From assembly GCF_020524045.1 (NCBI RefSeq), contig NZ_JAIVKL010000005.1, positions 310,001 through 374,000 on the forward strand: 64,000 nt of DNA. The letters are read 5' to 3'. Below, in pieces: positions 33,999 to 42,048 of this stretch. Under the pieces are notes generated by a model that was given only the letters and a program-made list of their open reading frames with translations, made no database searches and was not told the DNA's origin. Numbering within the stretch: the first letter of the stretch is position 1; each line of letters begins with the position of its first letter. The position numbers and the translations under genes were made by a program. This DNA is from Metabacillus litoralis (GTDB lineage Bacteria > Bacillota > Bacilli > Bacillales > Bacillaceae).

Positions 33999-35014
33999 GA
34001 AAATTATTTTTAGTGATATTGAGTTTAGTAATCGGGCTGCTATCAGCTTGTTCAGGTGGAGAAAACACAACAGGTGATGGTTCGAAAGAAGAAAAGCAGA
34101 AATTAAAAGATGTTAGTATTATGCTAGATTGGTATCCGAATGCTGTTCACAGCTATTTATATATTGCGAAAGAAAAAGGTTATTTTGAAGATGAAGGATT
34201 AAATGTGGATATTCAATTTCCAGCGAATCCAACAGATCCAATTAATTTGGCAGCAGCGGGACAGGTTACACTTGGTATCTCATATCAACCAGACGTGATC
34301 ATAGCTCGTGCAAATCAAGATGTTAAAGTGAAATCAGTTGGTGCAATTGTACGTTCCCCATTAAACAGGGTTATTTTCATGGAAGACAGTAGTATTCAAT
34401 CTCCTAAGGACTTGGAAGGGAAAAAGGTTGGCTTCCCTGGTATCCCGTTAAATGAATCACTTATTGAGTCGATGGTAAAAGCTGATGGTGGTGATCCTGG
34501 TAAAGTTGAAATGGTTGATGTTGGCTTTGAATTGGGGTCATCAATTGTTAGTAATAATGTAGATGCTGTTATAGGTGCCTATATTAATCATGAAGTACCT
34601 GTTTTAAAGCATGAAGGTCATGAAACACGTAATATTAATCCAACCGAATATGGAATTCCTAGTTACTATGAATTAGTTGCAGTAACAAGTGATAAAACAT
34701 GGGATGAAGAGCAAGAGAGTATTAAAGCATTTTGGCGAGCTGCAACAAAGGGGTATGAATTTACTGCTGAAAAACCTAAAGAAGCTTTAGAGATCTTATT
34801 AAGTAATCAAGATGAAGCAAACTTTCCACTTGTTAAGGAAGTAGAAGTACAGAGCTTAGACATATTGTTACCACTAATGAAATCTGAGTCAGGCTTTGGA
34901 AGTCAAGATAAAGCTCAATGGGAGGAAACAATCACTTGGATGAAAGACGCAGAATTAATTGAAAAAGAGCCAGCAGTGGAAGATATTTTCGTTAATATAG
35001 TTGAATATAAATAG
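33995..35014 (+). CDS. thiY: Thiamine-precursor binding lipoprotein ThiY (NMT1/THI5-like)
   Basis: 339 residues. The start is the ATG at 33995 with TGGAGG upstream, overlapping thiX by 4 bases. The lipobox LSAC follows a signal peptide (about 1-19). The NMT1/THI5-like domain is evident in MLDWYPNAVHSYLYIAKEKG (about 46-65), GYFEDEGLNV and GVSYQ-type IS YQPDVIIA ligand-site region. It should bind formylaminopyrimidine outside the membrane and deliver it to ThiXZ. It closes the TPP-riboswitch operon. Confidence 0.92.
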   Translation: MRKLFLVILSLVIGLLSACSGGENTTGDGSKEEKQKLKDVSIMLDWYPNAVHSYLYIAKEKGYFEDEGLNVDIQFPANPTDPINLAAAGQVTLGISYQPDVIIARANQDVKVKSVGAIVRSPLNRVIFMEDSSIQSPKDLEGKKVGFPGIPLNESLIESMVKADGGDPGKVEMVDVGFELGSSIVSNNVDAVIGAYINHEVPVLKHEGHETRNINPTEYGIPSYYELVAVTSDKTWDEEQESIKAFWRAATKGYEFTAEKPKEALEILLSNQDEANFPLVKEVEVQSLDILLPLMKSESGFGSQDKAQWEETITWMKDAELIEKEPAVEDIFVNIVEYK

Positions 35015-35021
35015 TATATAA

Positions 35022-35054
35022 ATGCGTGCTTCATTATTTGAGGCACGTATTTTG
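35022..35054 (+). terminator. Probable terminator of the thi operon
   Basis: ATGCGTGCTTC pairs with GAGGCACGTAT (one mismatch) around loop ATTATTT, followed by TTTGG. The T-run is short. Confidence 0.55.
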
Positions 35055-35112
35055 GTTCATCAACTACATTATTTGAGGTTGATAGCGGAGTAAGTAAAAT
35101 TTGCAGGAAGAA

Positions 35113-35201
35113 AGGACCTGGTGGGATTTTAACCCACAAGAAGTACAATAGTAAAAGGTGCCTTTAACTACTGACTGCTCTAATCATTGAGCTACAAGTC
35201 C
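35113..35201 (-). tRNA. tRNA-like element (pseudo-tRNA) with aberrant anticodon arm
   Basis: The minus strand shows an acceptor stem GGACTTG/CAGGTCC (7 bp with one G-T pair), a D arm GCTC-AATGATTA-GAGC and a T arm GTGGG-TTAAAAT-CCCAC at normal tRNA spacing. Where a 17-nt anticodon arm should be, it has a long hairpin: CAGTAGT and ACTATTG outside, AAAGG and CCTTT inside, loop too short for an anticodon. Total length is 89 nt, with no encoded CCA. It is a decayed tRNA or a tRNA-like RNA, not a standard tRNA. Confidence 0.65.
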
Positions 35202-35350
35202 TTAATGATAGTATGAACAAAATGATTATTTATTATGTACTAATATTTCTTTATTTTATATTGTAAATAGTATGATAATTGCTTTTAAAAAAGAAACAAC
35301 AAGTTTACGAAAGAGGAGTAAATAAAAGAAGGCTGTGAATAAGTATTAAA
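35202..35350. other. Intergenic DNA, nothing recognised
   Basis: AT-rich, no ORF and no clear promoter for the tRNA-like element on its 5' side. Confidence 0.4.
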
Positions 35351-35417
35351 GCAAATGATAAACCCGAATTATTAGGTGAGATTTCAATTAATCAATCGCC
35401 TAATAGGTCGGGTTTTT
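35351..35417 (+). repeat. R3 terminator-like hairpin repeat, copy 2
   Basis: AAACCCGAATTATTAGGTGA pairs with TCGCCTAATAGGTCGGGTTT, with TTATTT after it. Most bases equal those at 20258-20325, including the inner AATTAATC block. Confidence 0.87.
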
Positions 35418-35464
35418 ATTTGCCGTTTTAAATATATTTTTTATTTTGTATACTATTTTTAGGA

Positions 35465-35606
35465 AGTAGTGGAATGGAGCGGAAGACACTCGACTCCTAC
35501 GGGAATTGAGGAAAGGCTGAGACCCCGCAGGCATGCCGAGGAGGCTCAGCTTCCTCCCCGTGGAAAGCGAGTGTCTGCAGCGCAATGGAACGAACTTGTT
35601 TCTTTG
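35465..35606 (+). repeat. R1-variant GC-rich palindromic repeat
   Basis: It runs from AGTAGTGGAATGGAGCGGAA to CGCAATGGAACGAACTTGTTT. The core GACACTCGACTCCTACGGG, GAGACCCCGCAGGC, GCCGAGGAGGCTCAGC and CCGTGGAAAGCGAGTGTC is self-complementary and follows the R1 block order with different end sequences. The AT-rich spacer linking it to the R3 hairpin is also shared with the 20258 copy, so R3 plus this form one composite repeat. Confidence 0.85.
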
Positions 35607-35635
35607 AGCTTAACTGAATTTAGATTTATTCGTCT

Positions 35636-36400
35636 TTATATTTTTAAATCAATTTCTGAGTCTTTTCGTAGTTCTTCAATTTTCGCACTAATTTGTTGTT
35701 GTGATTTTTGTTGTTCAAGGTTACCTTTTAATGTTTCTTTCACTTCTTCGAATTTTGGTGTTTCTTTTGATTCCCCATTAGCTGATACAAGTGAATCATA
35801 GAATTTCTTCACTTCATCTTCTGTTACTTCTTCTACTTGAACATCTTTATCTAGATATTGAGTGATTTTAACATTATCAGAAATTTGTGATTTAAGATCT
35901 TCGACTGTTAAATCACTTTCTTTTAAAGCCTTTTCAAATTCTTCTTCTGTTTTAAAACGAGCCTTTTCAGCTTCTAAAGCTTTATTAATATCTTCTTCAG
36001 TAGCCTTGTATCCCTTTTTATCAACTTCTTGCATAATTAAAGTTTGTCCAACAATAAAATCGAGAGTACTTTCTTTCAATTGTTTTGCTAAATCACTCTT
36101 CGTTACATCTTGACCTTGGCTCATTGCATTTGATTGAAATAAAGATAGAGCATCATTATATTCTGTCCCTTTGATTTCTTGTCCATTTACAACGGCAACA
36201 ACACGATCAGCTTCAACTTTTTGTTCATCCAGCTTTTTTTGTAGTTCCTCAGGATCAACAGCAGTTTCCTCTTCTTTTGCTACTTCCTCTGTTTTTTCAT
36301 CAGATTTAGCAGTATCTGTTTCTTTTTCTTCGTCATTATTACATGCCGCAAGAGATAGTGCTAATAGAGACATAAATAATGTAAGTAGTAACTTTTTCAT
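35636..36400 (-). CDS. SurA-N-like lipoprotein (foldase-related, no PPIase domain seen)
   Basis: 254 residues. Signal peptide with lipobox LAAC (Cys20), then an acidic linker (about 25-55). The rest matches the SurA N-terminal chaperone domain: VVAVVNGQEIKGTEYNDALS (about 68-87), LDFIVGQTLIMQEVDKKGY and a helical C-terminal part. The parvulin PPIase domain found in PrsA is not seen, so it is probably a chaperone-type lipoprotein at the outer membrane face. ATG at 36400 has AAAGGAG upstream; the longer frame has none. The 3' end touches the R1-variant repeat region. Confidence 0.83.
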   Translation of the reverse strand: MKKLLLTLFMSLLALSLAACNNDEEKETDTAKSDEKTEEVAKEEETAVDPEELQKKLDEQKVEADRVVAVVNGQEIKGTEYNDALSLFQSNAMSQGQDVTKSDLAKQLKESTLDFIVGQTLIMQEVDKKGYKATEEDINKALEAEKARFKTEEEFEKALKESDLTVEDLKSQISDNVKITQYLDKDVQVEEVTEDEVKKFYDSLVSANGESKETPKFEEVKETLKGNLEQQKSQQQISAKIEELRKDSEIDLKI

Positions 36401-36631
36401 TTTCTTTCTCCTTTCAAGGTCTAATGAGACCTTACATATGTAAGCGTACATAATTGGAATTGTATAACAGTTAGCACAATAATAAAAGCTAATCATACAA
36501 GAAACAAGAAAATAAATCAAATTTACTAGCAAAAATGCATTTAAAAGTTTGTTAGAATAGAAAATAAAGGAATTAGAAGATAAATATATGGAAGAATTAA
36601 TTCATGTCTAAATCGAAAAGGGAGTGTTGTC

Positions 36632-37540
36632 ATGAAGAAAAAAATTGTTCTTGCAGGTGGTTCGGGTTTTTTGGGAGAAAAATTAGCAAATTATTTAGTA
36701 GAGAGAAATTATAAAGTAGTGATTTTAACTAGAAATAAAAAAGAAATGAGAAATCAAGTCTCTTACGTTGAATGGGATGGTCAAACACTAGGCAATTGGG
36801 TGACAGAAATAAATGGTAGTTATGCAATTGTGAATTTCACTGGTAAAAGCGTTGATTGTATCTATACAAGTAAGAACAAGGAAGAAATTTTAAATTCGAG
36901 AATTCATTCAGTTGAAGTATTACAAAAAGCAATTTTACATAGCGAGCAACCACCAAAGGTTTTTATTCAGGCTGGATCTTTAGCGATATATGGCAACACG
37001 AAAAAGGAAAGTGATGAAACAGCGGAACATGGTAAAGGTTTTTCAGTAGAGGTTTGTCAGAAGTGGGAAAAGCAGTTTTATGAAGTGGATTTACCACATA
37101 CTCGTAAGATTCTTTATAGAATTGGTTTTGTTCTTGGGGAAGATGGAGGGGCGTTAGAACCTCTCAAAAAGCTTGTTTCCTTTCACTTAGGCGGTACTGT
37201 AGGAGCAGGGACTCAATATATTAGTTGGTTACATATTGATGATTGTAATGAAATGTTTCTTAAAGCAATTGAAGATAATGAATATGTGGGGACATTTAAT
37301 GCAACAAGCCCAAAGGCTGTGACAAATAAGGAATTTATGACTACTTTACGACAAGTGATGGGGAAAGGGTGGGGAATGCCTGCTCCATCTCCGTTAGTAT
37401 GGTTTGGGGCATATTTCTTGTTGAAAACTGAGCCTAGTTTGGCTTTAACAGGGAGAAATTGTAGTCCAAAGAAGTTAATGCAAAAAGGGTTTGTATTTAA
37501 ATATGAAAATTTAACATTAGCTTTGAAAAACACGATTTAA
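36632..37540 (+). CDS. NAD-binding epimerase-like protein, TIGR01777 family (YfhF type)
   Basis: 302 residues. Rossmann motif GGSGFLGEKLANYL (about 9-22), NFTGKSVDCIYTSKNK (about 69-84), SGSLAIYGN-like QAGSLAIYGN with the SDR Tyr, RIGFVLGEDGGAL (about 158) and a C-terminal DUF1731-like part (PAPSPLVWFGAYFLL and GRNCSPKKLMQKGF). These cytosolic extended SDR proteins are near-universal but their substrate is unknown. RBS GGGAGTG. Monocistronic by spacing. Confidence 0.88.
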   Translation: MKKKIVLAGGSGFLGEKLANYLVERNYKVVILTRNKKEMRNQVSYVEWDGQTLGNWVTEINGSYAIVNFTGKSVDCIYTSKNKEEILNSRIHSVEVLQKAILHSEQPPKVFIQAGSLAIYGNTKKESDETAEHGKGFSVEVCQKWEKQFYEVDLPHTRKILYRIGFVLGEDGGALEPLKKLVSFHLGGTVGAGTQYISWLHIDDCNEMFLKAIEDNEYVGTFNATSPKAVTNKEFMTTLRQVMGKGWGMPAPSPLVWFGAYFLLKTEPSLALTGRNCSPKKLMQKGFVFKYENLTLALKNTI

Positions 37541-37864
37541 TTAGAGAAGCAAAAATAGATAAGGCATGACAAAAGCTTGTCTACTAATACTCTAAAATAA
37601 AATCTCAATTGTTTATTTAGATAAATATCCTATAGTTTAACAATAACTGATTTTAAAAATTCCTTAAAATAAGGGATGAGAAGCGTTTATCAGGTCTGAG
37701 GAGCTTTTTGAAGTAAATAAGTATCAATGGCAACGCTTACACTCACTAATTGGTAGAAATACTCACAACATATCGTTAATACCTTGAATAATAAAATCAT
37801 CGTGTTAGTATTAAATCGTGAGCAAAAATACGAACAAAAATACGAACGATATTGGAGAGATGAG
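37541..37864. other. Leader region of the proline operon
   Basis: No ORF with a ribosome site except the short in-frame extension from 37784. I looked for T-box features, since proline genes in Bacillus can be under tRNA control, and found no AGGGTGGNACCGCG-type sequence or clear terminator. Nothing else recognised. Confidence 0.4.
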
Positions 37865-38716
37865 ATGCTACACGAAAAGACAATTGCGTTTATAGGTGCA
37901 GGTTCAATGGCAGAAGCAATGATATCTGGTTTAGTAAAATCTGATAAAATGCCAGCACGTCAAATCATAGCAACGAATCGTTCCAACGGGGAGCGACTAG
38001 CTGCATTAGAGGCTAATTACGGAATTAAAGGTATTAAACTTGAAAATTTACAGTTTGATCAAATAGATGTTTTTATTTTGGCTATGAAACCTAAAGATGT
38101 AGAGAGAGCATTAAAAAACATGATTGATCATATCAAGCCAAATCAACTCATATTATCTGTTTTAGCAGGTATTACAAATTCATACCTTATACAAAATCTT
38201 CATAATGACCAACAAGTAGTAAGAGTAATGCCGAATACGTCAAGTACCATCGGAGAATCAGCTACAGCAATATCCCCAGGTCATGCAACATCGGATGAGA
38301 ATATCATTTTAACTCAAGAACTGCTAGGATGCATAGGTGAAGTTTATACAATCGAAGAAAAAGATATGGATGTTTTCACTGGTCTTGCAGGTAGTGGTCC
38401 AGCATATTTCTACTATCTAATGGAGCATATGGAGAAACAAGGTTCGCAAGCAGGGTTTGACGTTGAAACAGCAAGACAAATCATTGCACAAACAATTTTG
38501 GGAGCAGCTAAGATGATTCAAGAGCAAGATGTAACTCCTACAGTATTAAGAGAAAAAGTAACCTCTCCAAACGGAACAACGGCAGCAGGACTTCAAGCAC
38601 TTGATGATAATGGTGGAGGTCTCGCAATTTCTAAAGCTGTTGAGCATGCAGCAATACGCTCTAAAGAAATTAGTGAGAAAATTCAAGAAAGTTTATTAGT
38701 AAGTTCAAGTAAATAA
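37865..38716 (+). CDS. proI: Pyrroline-5-carboxylate reductase
   Basis: 283 residues. N-terminal Rossmann fold IAFIGAGSMAEAMISGL (about 6-22), then RVMPNTSSTIGES (about 121) and the family C-terminal signature VTSPNGTTAAGLQALDD (about 236-252). It performs the last step of proline synthesis, reducing 1-pyrroline-5-carboxylate with NADPH. The ATG at 37865 is preferred (GGAGAG upstream) over a TTG at 37784. It lies before proB and proA, so all three steps are together. The symbol could be proC in other naming. Confidence 0.92.
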   Translation: MLHEKTIAFIGAGSMAEAMISGLVKSDKMPARQIIATNRSNGERLAALEANYGIKGIKLENLQFDQIDVFILAMKPKDVERALKNMIDHIKPNQLILSVLAGITNSYLIQNLHNDQQVVRVMPNTSSTIGESATAISPGHATSDENIILTQELLGCIGEVYTIEEKDMDVFTGLAGSGPAYFYYLMEHMEKQGSQAGFDVETARQIIAQTILGAAKMIQEQDVTPTVLREKVTSPNGTTAAGLQALDDNGGGLAISKAVEHAAIRSKEISEKIQESLLVSSSK

Positions 38717-38787
38717 GTGTTTACAAGTAATTTATAAATTTAATTTTCCCTTTTTATAAAGAGACAAAACAATTCAGGAGTGATAGA

Positions 38788-39918
38788 ATGACGGCCCTAG
38801 ACAATGAGAAAAAACGGGTTGTAATAAAAGTAGGAAGCAGTTCATTAACTAGTCGACATGGTGAAATTAGTCGACGTAAACTAGAGAAATTGGCAGATGA
38901 AATTGCATTGTTAAAAGATGAAGGACATGAAATTGTTTTTGTTTCCTCAGGAGCAGTTGCAGCAGGATACCGAAAACTAGGATGTATTGATCGTCCAACA
39001 TCATTACCAGAAAAGCAAGCAGCTGCGTCGATAGGTCAAGGTTTATTAATTGAAGCATATTCAGAGATCTTTTTATCACACGGTTATGTTGCATCACAGA
39101 TTTTAATTACCCGAAGTGATTTTTCAGATGAATATCGCTATAACAATGTACGAAACACATTAAACGTATTATTAGAGCGTGGAATTATTCCAATTGTTAA
39201 TGAAAATGATACGGTAACAGTTGATCGTTTGAAGTTTGGGGATAATGACACTTTATCTGCAAAAGTTGCAGGATTAGTAGAAGCAGATCAATTAATTATT
39301 TTATCTGATATCGATGGATTGTATGATTCTGATCCTAGAAAAAATGAGGAAGCTAAGCTTCTTGAAAAGGTATATGAAATTACACCTGAGATTGAAGAAG
39401 GTGCTGGTGAGTCTGGAAGCAATGTAGGTACCGGTGGAATGAAATCAAAAATTGATGCTGTTAAGATTGCTATGGCTTCCGGAATATCTACTTTCTTAGG
39501 AAAAGCAACTGTGTCAAATATCCTAGGTGATGCTGTTAATGGTGACGCAAGAGGAACTTATTTTGAAGTAACAAATGAAACAGTTAATCTAAATCAGAAG
39601 AAACAATGGATTGCCTTCCATTCAGGTCCTGAAGGTGAATTAGTGATTAATCAACATGTGAAAATGTCGATAGCTGATCATAAGCATAGTATTTATTCTT
39701 CAGATATTGAACAAGTAAATGGGCAATTCGAAAAAGGATCAGTAATCCGTATTCTTGACCATGAAGGAGAAAGAATCGGTCTTGGTGTTGTCAATTATTC
39801 CAATTATGAATTAGAAAATTTGAGAAAAACGACGGGTGAAGAAGAAAAGAAACAGGAAGTAGTCCATTTTGACGATCTTGTTTGTGAACTAGAATTATCA
39901 TTACCTGTTGGAGTATAA
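38788..39918 (+). CDS. proB: Glutamate 5-kinase
   Basis: 376 residues. The amino-acid kinase domain (about 10-265) has VIKVGSSSLTS, VSSGAVAAGYRKLG (about 51-64), NENDTVTVDRLKFGDNDTLSA (split around residue 137-157) and GTGGMKSKIDAVKIA. The C-terminal PUA domain covers about 280-360. It phosphorylates glutamate to start proline synthesis and is normally inhibited by proline. CAGGAG precedes the ATG. The gene is 14 bases before proA. Confidence 0.96.
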   Translation: MTALDNEKKRVVIKVGSSSLTSRHGEISRRKLEKLADEIALLKDEGHEIVFVSSGAVAAGYRKLGCIDRPTSLPEKQAAASIGQGLLIEAYSEIFLSHGYVASQILITRSDFSDEYRYNNVRNTLNVLLERGIIPIVNENDTVTVDRLKFGDNDTLSAKVAGLVEADQLIILSDIDGLYDSDPRKNEEAKLLEKVYEITPEIEEGAGESGSNVGTGGMKSKIDAVKIAMASGISTFLGKATVSNILGDAVNGDARGTYFEVTNETVNLNQKKQWIAFHSGPEGELVINQHVKMSIADHKHSIYSSDIEQVNGQFEKGSVIRILDHEGERIGLGVVNYSNYELENLRKTTGEEEKKQEVVHFDDLVCELELSLPVGV

Positions 39919-39932
39919 AAAGGAGGAATTGC

Positions 39933-41195
39933 ATGTCTGTAACAAAAGAACAAACAAACGTTGAAGCTCAAGCAATAGCAGCAAAAAAAGCAGCAAAAAA
40001 GGTAAGTTTATTATCGACTGAAGAAAAGAATGAAGCACTACATGTTTTAGCTGATCATTTAGAAAGTAAATTCCAATATATTTTAGATGAAAATGAAAAG
40101 GATCTTCAAGCAGGGCGTGAAAAAGGATATGAAGAAGCTTATATGGATCGACTTTCATTATCTAAAGAACGAATTAATGATTTTGCTGATGGACTTCGAC
40201 AAGTTGCTACTTTAGAAGATCCCACTGGAAAAACAATTTCGAATTGGACTCTCGAAAATGGGCTGCTTGTTGAAAAAGTAACTGTACCACTAGGAGTTAT
40301 CGGTATGATTTATGAAGCACGTCCAAATGTTACTGTAGATGCTACAGGACTTGCGCTTAAATCAGGAAATGCCATCGTATTAAAAGGCGGATCATCTGCT
40401 TTATCATCAAACAAAGCAATCGTGCAAGTTATGCATGAAGCACTAGGTAATACTAAAATCCCGAAAGATGCGGTGCAATTTATTGCAAGCACTGACCGTG
40501 AAGCTACACAACAGCTTTTTACAATGAAAGAGCATATTGATGTGTTAATTCCAAGGGGTGGAGGATCACTTATTAGTGCAGTCGTAAATAATGCAACAGT
40601 ACCTGTTCTTGAAACAGGTGTTGGGAATTGTCATTTATATATTGATGTTGAAGCAGATGTTGAAAAAGCATTAAACATTCTTGTCAATGCAAAAACGGAC
40701 CGTCCAGCAGTGTGTAACGCACTTGAAACAGCAATCATTCATAAAGAATGGCTGGAGAAAAATAGTGAAAAATTGATTCAAACACTTAAAGACCATGGAA
40801 TTGCTGTTCATGGTGACGAAACTGCTTTGAAGTATATCCCGAACTCGGTTTTAGCGAATGAAGAAGACTGGGCAAATGAATATCTAAGCTTAGATCTTGC
40901 CGTTAAAACAGTAAATAATGTTGAAGAAGCTATTGATCATATTGAATCATATGGAACAAAGCACTCTGAAGCAATTGTGACAGAAAACAAAGAAACAGCA
41001 AAGTTATTTATGAGTTTAGTAGATGCTTCAGCTTTATATCATAATGCATCTACACGCTTCACAGATGGAGGAGCGTTAGGGTTTGGAGCAGAGATTGGTA
41101 TATCTACTCAAAAGTTACACGCTCGTGGTCCAATGGGATTACCAGCTTTAACAACTGTTAAGTTTTTAATGAGTGGAAATGGTCAAATAAGATAA
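39933..41195 (+). CDS. proA: Glutamate-5-semialdehyde dehydrogenase (gamma-glutamyl phosphate reductase)
   Basis: 420 residues, aldehyde-dehydrogenase superfamily. Recognised parts are PLGVIGMIYEARPNVTVDA (about 112-130), IPRGGGSLI (about 207), TGVGNCHLYID (about 228) and the catalytic-cysteine region RPAVCNALET (about 256). It reduces glutamyl phosphate to the semialdehyde with NADPH. RBS AAAAGGAGG. It ends the proline operon, with a strong terminator after it. Confidence 0.96.
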   Translation: MSVTKEQTNVEAQAIAAKKAAKKVSLLSTEEKNEALHVLADHLESKFQYILDENEKDLQAGREKGYEEAYMDRLSLSKERINDFADGLRQVATLEDPTGKTISNWTLENGLLVEKVTVPLGVIGMIYEARPNVTVDATGLALKSGNAIVLKGGSSALSSNKAIVQVMHEALGNTKIPKDAVQFIASTDREATQQLFTMKEHIDVLIPRGGGSLISAVVNNATVPVLETGVGNCHLYIDVEADVEKALNILVNAKTDRPAVCNALETAIIHKEWLEKNSEKLIQTLKDHGIAVHGDETALKYIPNSVLANEEDWANEYLSLDLAVKTVNNVEEAIDHIESYGTKHSEAIVTENKETAKLFMSLVDASALYHNASTRFTDGGALGFGAEIGISTQKLHARGPMGLPALTTVKFLMSGNGQIR

Positions 41196-41207
41196 CTGAT
41201 AAGAAAA

Positions 41208-41246
41208 GGGTGTTCACAAGGTGGTAATCTTGTGAACACCCTTTTT
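41208..41246 (+). terminator. Terminator of the pro operon
   Basis: A 13-bp perfect stem, GGGTGTTCACAAG and CTTGTGAACACCC, loop GTGGTAAT, then TTTTTG. Confidence 0.95.
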
Positions 41247-41607
41247 GTATTTCTTTAAAAATTATACGTTGTTTATAGTTATTTATTGTTGATTCAGGAG
41301 AATTATATGTTTGCTAAAAAAACGATGTTATAGGGGAGTTTTGTTTAAGTTAGAGTTTGTTCAAAGAATATCAAAGAAAGGATTGTTAGTACTGAAATCA
41401 GCAATGTTTGGTTTGCTTAAAAGGTAGGAAAGTAGTTAAGTATCCTTTATTAGTTGAAATCTAGTTCCCGTTTCAGGCTCTCTGGGAGATATTCCACACA
41501 GGAATAGAGGTCAAAATTCTTAAGTTTTGTGCATTTGATCCAGCAGGAGTTTGAATTAGATGATTTGCACTTTTATATTTTTCTGAAAACTTTTATCCGT
41601 TAAAGTA
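41247..41607. other. Intergenic region before glnK
   Basis: No gene supported. A few blocks look like decayed coding DNA around 41460-41570, without a frame I can follow. The right end holds the glnK promoter. Confidence 0.35.
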
Positions 41608-41635
41608 TTGACAGTTTTTTTGTCAATGTTATAAT
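41608..41635 (+). promoter_or_regulatory. Sigma-A promoter of glnK-amt
   Basis: TTGACA at 41608-41613, 16 bases, TATAAT at 41630-41635. Both hexamers are perfect consensus. Confidence 0.8.
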
Positions 41636-41649
41636 ACTTAACATAATAA

Positions 41650-41666
41650 TGTTAGAAAACCTAACA
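41650..41666. promoter_or_regulatory. TnrA/GlnR box
   Basis: TGTTAGAAAACCTAACA is a perfect match to TGTNAN7TNACA, the shared recognition pattern of TnrA and GlnR in Bacillus. It lies 14 bases downstream of the -10 box, that is over the early transcribed region, a position that fits repression. Confidence 0.85.
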
Positions 41667-41683
41667 AATAAAAGGTGATAATA

Positions 41684-42046
41684 ATGAAAAAAATAGAAGC
41701 AATCATAAGACCTCAAAAAATTACTGAAACAATTAAGGGCTTGAAGAATATAGGGATAACTGGTTTTACTGTTTCACAAGTTGTTGGAAGAGGAAAACAA
41801 AAAGATACAAAGGGTGTTTATAGAGGGAAGAACTATAATGTCACACTTCATCCAAAAATTAAATTAGAAATCGTTCTCTCAGATCATATGATCGATTTAA
41901 CTTTAAAAACAATTATTGAATCTGCACAGACAGGTGAAGACGGTGATGGAAAAATCTATGTTTATCCTATTCTTGAAGCATATAATATTCGAACAGGTGA
42001 ACCTGATATCACGATTGACGATCTCTCAACGAAAGGAGGCTTCTAA
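41684..42046 (+). CDS. glnK: PII nitrogen regulatory protein GlnK
   Basis: 120 residues, PII family. N-terminal MKKIEAIIRPQKITE, T-loop region GRGKQKDTKGVYRGKNYNV (about 35-53) with the conserved tyrosine, and the late motif GEDGDGKIYVYPILEAYNIRTGE split around 86-106 that binds ATP/ADP. PII senses energy and 2-oxoglutarate and plugs the Amt channel. AAAGGTG precedes the ATG at 41684; a GTG at 41675 overlaps that site. The gene is 2 bases before amt. B. subtilis has the opposite order (amt then glnK). Confidence 0.95.
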   Translation: MKKIEAIIRPQKITETIKGLKNIGITGFTVSQVVGRGKQKDTKGVYRGKNYNVTLHPKIKLEIVLSDHMIDLTLKTIIESAQTGEDGDGKIYVYPILEAYNIRTGEPDITIDDLSTKGGF

Positions 42047-42048
42047 AG

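Noticed and set aside
37541-37864. Possible T-box leader before proI-proB-proA
   Set aside because: No T-box sequence, specifier stem or terminator could be found, although proline genes in Bacillus can have one.
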